From: Omphiscola glabra
Taxonomy: Eukaryota; Mollusca; Gastropoda; Lymnaeidae
Reading direction: 5' to 3'
Assembly: GCA_964017045.1 (NCBI GenBank)
Contig: OZ024808.1
Coordinates: 12,306,284-12,370,283, forward strand
Length of the DNA stretch: 64,000 bases
Part shown: positions 39,085-50,000 of the stretch, one piece after another
Numbering within the stretch: the first letter of the stretch is position 1
Layout of the letters: each line of letters opens with the position of its first letter
Position numbers and translations under genes: made by a program
Notes under the pieces: model-generated
Told to the model about the DNA's origin: nothing
Database searches by the model: none
The model's input: the letters and a program-made list of their open reading frames with translations, nothing else

Positions 39085-39385
39085 GATAAGGCGGCCAACA
39101 TCAACATCTGAAATTGGGAGGACCTGGCGGAGGATCGATCCACATGGCGGGGCATCGTGAAGGCAGGATCACTACGTGCCGAGGAGCTCTACAAGGCGGA
39201 AGCAGCTGTAAAGAGAGCGCAGAGAAAGGCCAGAAAACACTGCTCCACCGCATTCGTGTGTGGGACATGCAAAAGAGACTGCCACACGAGGATCGGTCTA
39301 ACTAGCCACACCAAGAGCTGCAATCAGAAAAGATAAATCTATCGTCTCTCGAAGACGGAAAGATGCCATACCATACCATACCAAA
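39085..39385 (+). pseudogene. LINE 3' end fragment with zinc knuckle and ATACC tail
   Basis: One frame reads NWEDLAEDRSTWRGIVKAGS, then EELYKAEAAVKRAQRKARKH, then a zinc knuckle of CxxCx(5)TRIGLTSHTKSC form and a stop at about 39,333. The tail carries the hairpin CGTCTCTCGAAGACG (39,343-39,357), then GGAAAGATGCC and a short ATACC repeat. The order matches the end of the LINE at 35,887-37,190, so it is a 5'-truncated relative. It is nested in hAT copy B. Confidence 0.85.
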
Positions 39386-39825
39386 TTCAAGGATCTTAAA
39401 GATGTAATTTTCCATTGCATATAAGTGAAAGCCAGGTCAAACGTTTACGAAGCTGATTCCTGCCTTATTATTTTTTGATTCATATCTAAAAAAAGTAAAA
39501 CTTTCTTGACAAGAGTTATTCCCCTTTAAAAGCTTTAAAATTGTCTAACTTTGATTCGCATTTATAATACTAATTTTGGAATGTGCTGACATATCGTGAG
39601 GGAAAGTTGGGATTTTTGGAATTTTAAATCCAATTAAATTGTCAAAGTCTTTCAATATTCATTAAAATATGTAAAGCATGATGCCTCTATAAGAGTGAAT
39701 CTCCTAGAAACGAGGGGCCCTGGGCATTGCCCCATATGAGAACAAAGGAAGTAAAATTTTGGCTTTTAATCAGGAGCGGTCAATTTCGGGAACAGTATGG
39801 GTGCGATCTTTATTATCCAATAGTG

Positions 39826-40013
39826 CAGCGGTTCTCAACCTTTCTAATGCCGCGACCCTTTAATACAGTTTCTCATGTTGTTGTGACCCCCAACCATACA
39901 ACTATTTTCGTTGATACTTCATAAATATTTGTTTTCGATGATCTTAGGCGACCCCTGTGTAAGGGTCGTTCGACCCTCCATAGGGATCATGACCCACAGG
40001 TTGAGAACCGCTG
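39826..40013 (+). mobile_element. SPIN-type hAT MITE with perfect 8-bp target duplication
   Basis: This 188-bp element opens with CAGCGGTTCTCAACCTTTCT and closes with ACAGGTTGAGAACCGCTG. The ends are inverted repeats. Internally it has GCCGCGACCCTTTAATACAG, TGACCCCCAACCATACAACT, GGCGACCCCTGTGTAAGGGT and CGTTCGACCC, in the order I recall for SPIN non-autonomous elements. The duplication CAATAGTG is perfect on both sides (39,818-39,825 and 40,014-40,021). SPIN elements are known for horizontal transfer among tetrapods, a triatomine bug and a pond snail. It has no coding capacity. Sequence identity to the consensus could not be computed here. Confidence 0.93.
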
Positions 40014-40100
40014 CAATAGTGTAAACCTGATACTGTGATACAAGACTTGTCTTCAAAACTATCAAGCGTAGCGATATCTTATCGTAGATTCCACTAAGTG

Positions 40101-40267
40101 CAGTGGCGTAGCGAGCTTAACTCGCGCCCGGGGCACAATACCTTTTTAGCGCCCCCCCCAATTCGAAAACCATACAATATTATATGTAAAATATACCATT
40201 TGGCGCCCCTTTGTGAGTAGCGCCCGGGGCATGATGCCCCCCCTTGCCCCCCCTCTTTACGCCACTG
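40101..40267 (+). mobile_element. hAT-type MITE (CAGTGGCGTA family), copy 2
   Basis: The 167-bp element begins CAGTGGCGTAGCGAGC and ends TTTACGCCACTG. Both flanks carry ACTAAGTG (40,093-40,100 and 40,268-40,275), a perfect 8-bp duplication. Internal landmarks are CGCGCCCGGGGCACAATACC and TTGTGAGTAGCGCCCGGGGC. It is nested in hAT copy B, close to the SPIN element. Confidence 0.92.
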
Positions 40268-41058
40268 ACTAAGTGTAATCGGTTGAAGGCATCAGTTATT
40301 ATTCTTGTTTAAAAATGAAATAAAAATGACAATTCAGTTTTTTTTAATAGAAAATATATATTAAATTATATTTGTTTTAATGATATACATATTTTTTCCT
40401 TTGGACTAACGGAGCAATGCTTGACAGAAACACTGGTTGGCACATATATGTCTTACACCAGTTGTGAACCTACATTATGTTTTTTCCCAGGTGGTACACT
40501 AAACTAAGAGTTGTAACAGAGGGAGAAAAATATGGGAAGACAAAAACACAGATGTCCCCTTTGGATTGTGCTGTGTGTTTTTGGAGTTGCAAGTTAGTGC
40601 TCATTTTAAAAAAATGTCCTATTATGAATTATAGATCTCACTTTTTTTGGCTTACTTGTATATTAACAAAGTGTTTAAAAAAAACATTTAAATAATACTA
40701 ATCATAAATCTATAATTGATTTTTTAAAATCTAAAATTAAATTATAAATTATAATTTATGCATATTTATATAAAATTCTGATTTTTTAATATATAATGAA
40801 ATGTATGCACATATATTGATTATATAGCTGCTATAAATATCATTAGTAGACCTACATACTAAGTGCTTCATCAATTTATTAATGCTGTTTTATTATATAA
40901 TTAGGCATTTATGTTTCTTTTCACTAGCACACTATGGCATAGTATTTAAATGTGGTAAATTATATTTTTAAAATAATTTATTTACAGACACATTACAATA
41001 CCATTTTTTTAAAATTAACTCAGTAGAACCTGAATACCAAAATGTTTCTTCTCATCAG

Positions 41059-44000
41059 ATATATCAAATGGGGACCTTCAGTGTGCAGATTCCCCCATCA
41101 ATTGCCAAGGCTCAGATAATAATGATTGTTGTCCCTTGGACAAGTACTGTCATACAGGAATTTGTTCTGATTGTCCCCTGACCAAAATTCCCAGGGATGA
41201 TCTGCTTATCAAGTGTAGAAAGATGACATTAAAAGATATGAATATCAGCAGTGAAATTGAGCTGTCTTGTCTGCATCTGTGCCAAGTCTACTTTACACTT
41301 GAGGAATTGAACAAATGTGAGTGGTTTACAAGAGTTAGATAAAAATCTGTTATTTCTTGTTACATATTGTCTGCATCTGTGCCATGTCTATTTTACACTT
41401 GAGGAATTGAACAAATGTGAGTGGTTTACAAGAGTTAGATAAAAATCTGTTGTTTCTTGTTACATATTGTCTGCATCTGTGCCATGTCTATTTTACACTT
41501 GAGGAATTGAACAAATGTGAGTGATTTACAAGAGTTAGATAAAAATCTGTTGTTTCTTGTTACATATTGTCTGCATCTGTGCCATGTCTATTTTACACTT
41601 GAGGAATTGAACAAATGTGAGTGATTTACAAGAGTTAGATAAAAATCTGTTGTTTCTTGTTACATATTGTCTGCTGAAGAAGGCATCCAGCCAAAATGTT
41701 TGTTAATTATCATTTCAAGCCTAAAGGAATCTTGTTCCAATATTTCATTTATACAGCTTTAAACGCGGTCCGTCCTATTCATATGCCATAGTAATTACAC
41801 AAATCTTTTGATAAGAAAAAATACTATTGTACTCATATCAGGTGAGATGTTCAGAATGTTCAAATCAATAGTATTTGAGCACGATTAAAAATAAAATAAT
41901 TTATTTGTAATAACCTTTTTAAATTTAATTTTTAAAGTAAAGAGAATGAGAGAGTAAATGGAATATACATTTTTTGTGTGGATTATTTTAATATAACACT
42001 GAAAAGATAATCGAATGTAAATTTTGTGGGTAATCATCATGTTGAATAATAAATAACAATTTCATTGAAGAAAGGGTTATTTGATAAGGGTCTATGATAG
42101 ACTGTGTAAATGCATAGCGATTGGCACTTGTTCTTGCATTGACTTTGTGACACCTTGCTTCCTCCACCCTCATGATAAAAAAAAAACTCAATAGCCCTAC
42201 ATGCTGAGGAACTCACAGCACGTAGATAAAAGTAATGTAGCTTTAACTTAATTTGTAAAAAGTTAAATATAATATTTCACCGTTTATCAGACTTGCAAGA
42301 ACGAATCGAAACCGTTGAGACAGAAACTGCTAACTTTTCAGGTGAGTTATATTGAAGTCAAATTTTATCACACTACAATATTTGATCTTGAATAGGCAGG
42401 TATGAGATCAACTTAAATTAAGCTGTGTAAAAATTAGTTATAAATTGAAACTAAACATTTTAAAACTGTAGAGCAATATGTGACCCATATACTATATACG
42501 AATATGAAATGATGCTCTTGCATGACTTCACGCTGGACAGTCTAATGCTATACTGTTTACATACACGTTTAGATTGTATTTTTACATTTTTAGATGCAAT
42601 GACTGTAGTGCAACTAAGTCATTAAGCCAGATCCCCTGGGTCGAAGTCTGCAAAAATTTGACATAAATATCATCCTTATTGTTATTTAAGTTGACTTCTG
42701 TAATAATTTACAATCTTTTTATTTTTCTAAATAGGCGATATAATAGCTATGGGTGTTACATTAGGCATCATCGATGTTATTATAATTGGATTTGCTATAC
42801 TTTTCCGTTGGAAGCAATTGAGAAATAAACAAGGTTTGTTTATTTTTTATTACGTTGTATAAAAGACATAGAATATAACTTTAATAATCATTTTTATATG
42901 AACACTAAAATGCTTGTAGTAAATATTTTTTGTCAATTTTACAATGATCATGCAAATAAAACTTCAATGTGTAAACCAAAAAAACAGAAGTGAAATAATG
43001 TTGAAACTTTAAAAATGAAATCCTTATCCTTCTTAAACAAATTTTATTATTTTAATAGACATAACAATTTTCAACAATTGATTTAAAATTATCTGTAGCC
43101 AAAAGTTAATGCACAGAAAATTTAATGTCGTCAAACATTTTGAATTATGAATGCAGAGATAACTCACTTAATTAAATTAATTGGTACTGATTAGGTATTT
43201 TTACCCCCCCCCCCCCACCCTTAACAAGTTTTTTTCAATAAAACAAATATTTTGTAAAACAAATGGCCATAAAAACATTATTTCAAGAAAAATATTTTTT
43301 TTAAAAATCATAACAAAATTGTATTCTTTATAAATTGTGTCATTTGGGTGTGCAAAAGATGTTTACAAATCACTGACAAGATAGCGTTAAAAAATTACAA
43401 CTTTTGACTTAAAAATCATGACTAGACCTAATACCTAATTTAATATTTATTGCATGTACAAAAAGGGTAACTAAAAGTTGGGGATGGGGTGGAATATGAA
43501 ACGGACTAAATTTGAGATCAAAAGTAAAATACTGGGCAATGTTCCTAAGTTTGATGTATTTATAGAAAAGTTGACACAATATAAGCAGTTTCCCCAGAAT
43601 TTAAGGAAGTGACTCTCAGCTTGAGACGAGCAAATTTTACAGATAACATTATTTTGGAAAATGGTGTCTGAAATAATTTTTTGAAAATAAAAAAATAATA
43701 ATAATTGTCTGAGAAACTTTAAGAATTAACCCACAAATGCCCGCCTGGAATATCAGGCAAAGAAGATTTTGTTTTCATTAATAATAAAAGTGTTAATTTT
43801 TTTTGTTTTAAAATAATGCAAATCATTTTAAAATTTTTAGTTTTAAGATGTGAAGCGACAAGAAAAGATGGTGAACTAAAGAAATTATTGGACAAAGATT
43901 ATGAAACCAATCTGAAAAGAATTAAAGTCGGTAATATAAGTAAATTCTCATTTAATTTAATTGTTCTGAATTTTCTTATATTTGGTGCAAAATAATATCT

Positions 44001-47000
44001 TATACTACTCTAAATTCAATTTTTAATTCTTTTTGAAAAAAATTCACTTTGTAACCAATTAATTAAATATATACATTTTGATATATGACAAAAATATTTA
44101 AAAAGTATTAAAAAAATTATTACATAGCTTCTTTTTTTAAAAATCCTAATAATTAAATGCATACAGTGACGTAGCGAGCTTAACTCGCGCCCGGGGCACA
44201 ATACCTTTTTAGCGCCCCCCCAATACCTTTTTAGCGCCCCCCCTATTCGAAAACCATACAATATTATAGTAAAATATACCATTTGGCGCCCCTTTGTGAG
44301 TAGCGCCCGGGGCATGATGCCCCCTTTGCCCCCCCTTCACTACGCCACTGAATGCATAGCCTTGAGATATAATTATATTATTTTTATTTTATATCGAATT
44401 TGTGGTAAAAAATGTGAAACTTTTACTTGACAGAGAGCAGAAAACACAGATAAGTGTGAAGAAATTAATTATAATAAGTGTTATATTATATATATATTTT
44501 TTTTTAAATATTTTTTTATAAGATATAGAAGCAAGAAACAATAACAAGCAAGAGGAAATGCAAAAATTGATAGAGTCTGAAAACAGAAGAAATGAAGAAA
44601 CATTAAAAAACCTAACTGATGGTAATGTGGATAATTTTTTCACAAGGATATATAATTAAATTATAAAATATGTATCAGTTCCCAGTCTCGTTATAACCTT
44701 TTTAATACACATTTTAATAGTAAAGAAAATTAATTCCAAACAGAAGATTTTCCATAAAAACACCTTGATTAGGATTTGTAGTTTGGCTAAAGACTCTTCC
44801 TGCAAAATCATGTCATTGTCTCTTGTAAGTCAAAAAAAAAGGGGGGGGGGAATCATATTTGAAGAGGCACTTTCATTTTTTTCTAATGTTAAACTTAAAC
44901 TCAGGATGGCAATGATCATGGATTGCATGAAGCATTATCTTGACTTTGTGAACCTGGGAGCCCAAAGGCATGGGAAGGAGACAGAAAACTAATAAAGGGA
45001 ATCACGGATTACAAATCACAAGACCTAAGGAAATGGGAACAATGTAATACAGACCGAAGGACACGGTAGTAAGAAATTGTCACAACAGTGAACCAAAGAC
45101 AACTAAAGAAGGGAATCAAGGATTACAAATCACAGGACCTAAGGAAATGGGAACAATGTAATTCAGACCGAAGGACACGGTAGTAAGAAATTGTCACAAC
45201 AGTGAACCAAAGACAACTAAAGAAGGGAATCAAGGATTACAAATCACAAGACCTAAGGAAATGGGAACAATGTAATTCAGACCAAAGGACACGGTAGTAA
45301 GAAATTGTCACAACAAGACAAGAGAAAATATGTAAAGAAAACCTGTCCGTTGAGTCACAAACAGCGGCTGAGCAAAGAGACTTGAAGATATTGTACCAGG
45401 CTCAGAGGACCAATGCATTGATCTAAGCCAGTGGTCTGCAAACACATTAGTCAAAAGAGCCACAAATCAGCAGCAGGACGATTAAAAAAAAAATTGAGAG
45501 CCACATTTCTTTTCAAGAAAGTGTCAGGAACCATGTCTTTTGGAGTCTAAACCGGTTTGTGGTTGACTGGCTTAGCCGTACTCAGGTTGCTAAAGAGTGT
45601 TGCGGCCTTCTCTCGTCGTCTAGGGTAACGAAATGTTACAGCCTTCGTTCATTGTCTTCTCTTACTGTTAATTTTGTAACCTGTCACACCAGGTTCACAA
45701 TAAAGATAAAAACAACAGTGTCCAAAGGTAAATTCTGTATTTATTTCTGTATACTAAACAATCCACTTGTGACACAAATACATCTTGTAGGAACACAGCA
45801 TACTCAAGCAACAAGTCCTCTCTCACTACTCGACTCTTGACTACACTAACTCGCTTCTCTACTCAACTAATGATCTCTCAGCTCCTCTCTCGACTAACTA
45901 CTGTCTCTACTGATCTCAACTAACAGCACACAACTCTTATCCCCTCCGATCAATTCACACACTGTCTTTTATATATGTCCACACCCATCCAGCATAAACT
46001 AAAACTCAACACGAACCAACTTCACATTTGACCTCACGATCAACACTCACAAAACACTCTCACGGTCAACAACTCGCCCAACCAGACATTCATAACAATC
46101 AAGTTCATAACAAAGAGCTGCATGTGGCTCGCGAGAACTAAAAATTGAGAATGCACTAATGAGTTAAAGAATCTACACAGTGATGCTTCCGACAGATGAA
46201 CTGACTCATCAAAAACACTGCAGCAAATAATGCAAGCCATTTGGGACACAGTCGTAATGCCAACTGTCCAAAAGATGAGACCTATCATCAAACTGCACGA
46301 GAAAGACAAGTAAGGAACTTTAACCACAGAGAACATACTCAGACAGGGACAATCTTTACAAAAAAAGGGAGATTTTGCTTTGATTAAACTTCTAACCTGA
46401 GGCAATCAGTTAAGAGCAAACCTATGAAAGTACATACTCTTTGTCCAGTACAAAAACTTACATTGAGTGTCACTTTGAAAGATTCCCTGACACTGGAGTT
46501 TACCAAAAATCAGATCAGTATTCAGATGAATCCCTCTATAAAGACTTTGAATATTGATTTCTCCACGATGGCCACTTGACTCAATCTTTTAATGTTGAGA
46601 CTGGAATGAACCAGGGATGCAGTCTTACACTTACGCTGATTATTTTCTAACTATTGCTTGATTCAAGCGACAAGAGTACTAGGAATGAATGGTGACATAG
46701 ATTCTATATCCAGAAAAAAATCAAAATGCACCTGAAAAGAAAAAGAGACCAGCTTTAACTTTAATTAGTAACATACACCTTAAAGTTAAAGTCATCTCCA
46801 AGAAAACACAAGAATCTTACAATCTCCAATGAAGAACTGAGACGCCAATCCAGAGTAACAACAAATGCAGAAACTATATTGAATATGGTTTGGTTGTATT
46901 TCTAGATAGGCATCAATCTCACTCCACTGGATAACACTTAGATGGAAACCCCAGAAAAAGCGAAACGGTAGAAGACACAATGATACCTAGCACTGGACAA

Positions 47001-50000
47001 CAGAGAAGTATCTACAAAATAGAATCCTCACCCTGCAGACAGCTCTTACAGAAGTTGCTAATAGACAGAAGAGGCTTGCCATTATATTTGCTTCATGAGG
47101 GGACTAAATATATTGTGAATATGCATGTGTAAATGACGTGTGAACGTTTCTCTGTATATATGCAGAGTGGTTTAAATTTGTATGACTTGTTCAGCATATG
47201 AGAGATAAATGTGATTCTTAAATTCTTAAATTTTACATATGTGTTAATTTCTATTCTTAAATATTTTTTTAAGGAGCTGATATCCAGGAAGAAAAACTTA
47301 GTAAGTAATTTGAAAATACAGTAAGATGTCAATAATCTGGACAAATCAAAGTTTGACAGTGTTCTGATTAATAACATGCTGATTTGCTCATCTGTCTTGT
47401 AAATATTGAGGTCATGGTTTATCACTCTACTTGTAAAAGGTTAATGATAAGGCAGTGCCAGTGACTGTGTTTTTTTAATGTCTTTAAGTCATGTTTGAAA
47501 TACAAATGCATTCACTTTAAATCATGTGTTTTTAGGTAGGTGGGGTTAGCAGTATGGGTTTTGCCAAGAGTTGCTTCACCCTAAATGCAGTGATGTCAAT
47601 TTGGGGAATCCCAATAGTTGGACGTCAATCGATGCGTGTGATAAAAATGAAATAAATATTTGGGGGCACATCTTGCAACGACCGCGTCCGCATTGCTTCG
47701 TCCCGAAATGGGAGGGGGTAGCCCATGGGTGACTAAAACCAAGGAGATTGCATAGATTTTTGTCATGCTTGAATACAATAAGAAAGAGGGATAAAATGTT
47801 ATGGGTTTCAGAGTCAGCCACAGTTTTTCAAGAAAGTACATCCTAGCCGAAAATAGATTCTGGTTAAGAAATCCTAATTTTTTATGCCCCAAATTTTTGA
47901 CGTCTTACTGTATTATTGCTGAGCCAAAGAATTTTCCCATTTACAGTCAGACACATGAAGTAACAATACATTTGAAATAATGTTAATTAAATAATATCCA
48001 TTGAAACAATAAAACTGGAATTTTTATTATTGATTCAAATTATTATTGTTAGTTGCATTTATCTTTAGATCAACTACAGGACGCTGTGGAGAAACAAATA
48101 GAAGACATGAACAAAAAAATGAATACTGAGAGGCAAGACATCCTAGACAGTGTTAGGCAAGAAATAATTTCCAGTGCAAGGCAAGAAATAATTGCCAGTG
48201 CTAGGCAAGAAATAATTGCCAGTGCAAGGCAAGAAATAATTGCCAGTGCTAGGCAAGAAATAATTGCCAGTGCTAGGCAAGAAATAATTGCCAGTTCTAG
48301 GCAAGAAATAATTGACAGTGCTAGGCAAGAAATAATTGCCAGTGCTAGGCAAGAAATAATTGCCAGTGCTAGGCAAGAAATAATTGCCAGTGCTAGGCAA
48401 GAAATAATTGCCAGTTCTAGGCAAGATATAATTGACAGTGTTAGGCAAGAAATAATTGACAGTGTTAGGCAAGAAATGATTGCCAGTGTTAGGCAAGAAA
48501 GAATGAATGATCTAGAACCACTGCAAAAATCAATTGAAAAACTGGAAACAAACTACACAGACAAAGTAATGAAAGGTAAGTATTGACAAATGAAGTTTTT
48601 ATGTTTTTTAAAATCTATTCACATGGTTGAATGAATTCCGTTCATTTTTTTCTTGCAAAAAGACATGCAAACTATGTTTTCTTTAAATCCCTGTAGTTCA
48701 TTCTGCTTCAAATAAGAGATCAAATAGTCGTCTTAACTAGTTGTCATACATAGAACAGTCGGCAAGACACGTGAGACTTCAAATTCGAGCATGGCTAAGA
48801 GTCCAGGCCTTCCATACTGACCGTGTCTAAAAACAGCTAGTACAAGCCAATGTTCTCAGCAAAGCTGGCATAAAACATGGTGCTGCAGCTGTGTAACTGT
48901 AAACAGGGTTTTGGGGGGGGGGGGGGAAGACTTATTCAATCTGAACTTTTATCAATTTCTTGCCACATTCCCACATTTTCGGGACCACGATGGATAGTAA
49001 AATGTATGCCGTAAAAAAAATATAGTTGTTTTAAGACCCAAACATAATGGCTGCAAGTTTTAAAAGCAGAAAACTGGAGATGGTGCCATATTAGCCGTAT
49101 ATTTATTACAGTAGACTATCGACTTAAACCAAAGAGCAGAAGCACCTCTTTGGTATAATGATGTGGACAGCTGTTGTGAGGACTTGGATGCATCCGCTGA
49201 GGTCCGTGCGTGGAGAAGACAGTGACATGTAATGATGATCACATTAGATAATTACGTCTATGTTTACATGACTGCAGTGTTTTGTTCTGTGTTTGAGCCC
49301 GGGCGAGAGAGTACACACTATGTTAACAGCAGTTATTAAAAAAGTCAGAAACGAAATCAGTGAAACAAAATTACGTAACAAAGTACGAGAAAGACTGCTA
49401 GAGAAATATAAAAAAAAAAATCGCGGAGGGAATAACCTTAATAATGACAAAATAAAACAATAGAAATAACAAGCGAGTATTAACTGAAGCATGAAACAAA
49501 AATATTTTTTTTTTTGTAGTTTATTCCTTTTATGATTATGCCTATAAAATTTGTGCGTATATAAGATGCGTGTTATGCAAAGTTTTATGTACCCCGCATC
49601 CCGGGTGCGTCTTATGTATGGGTGAGTCCTATGTAAAATAGTTTAACACAAATCGCCATAGCCCGAGTCTTATATACGGGTGCGACTTATAATTAGGTGT
49701 GTCTTATATGCCTGAAAATACGATAATCCACCTTTGTTTTGGCAATTTTTTCCATTCTTTTGAAATGAATTTTTAATTGTCTTGCTGAGTGCTATTTTAG
49801 ATATTTCATTCTTCATTAATTACCAACAACAATGCTTTAGAAATCATGTGTTTAAAAATTGTGTTTTGTTTTTTGCTTTGAAAAGACATAGTTGACGTGA
49901 ATCTAAAAAGCTCAAACATGGGAGTCACACTGAATCAACAAGGAGTAAAAATAAAGGAAATTGAGAAAGGTAATATATCTGTCAGCTTTCTGCTAAAAAA

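Larger units (their letters stand above)
35492..40435. mobile_element. hAT-like element, copy B, with nested insertions
   Basis: The left end CAGAGTTTCTTTCAG and the right end (reverse complement CAGTGTTTCTGTCA) match copy A. The flanks GGTGGCAC (35,484-35,491) and GTTGGCAC (40,436-40,443) agree at seven of eight bases. The interior holds several later arrivals: a LINE (35,887-37,190), a MITE (38,510-38,614), a LINE 3' end (39,085-39,385), a SPIN element (39,826-40,013) and a CAGTGGCGTA MITE (40,101-40,267). With those removed, the remaining sequence parallels copy A in the same order. No transposase was read. Confidence 0.7.

Noticed and set aside
40477..40695. Frame just upstream of the membrane-protein exons, considered as its first exon.
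   Set aside because: No donor of the required phase 1 with good sequence was found, and the frame does not give a convincing signal peptide.
41082..41300. Knottin-like cysteine spacing suggesting a conotoxin-type peptide.
   Set aside because: The domain continues into a transmembrane exon and a long tail, there is no propeptide layout, and extra cysteines follow; a secreted toxin is not supported.
44016..44315. 99-codon minus-strand frame in an intron.
   Set aside because: More than half of it is the CAGTGGCGTA MITE read backwards.
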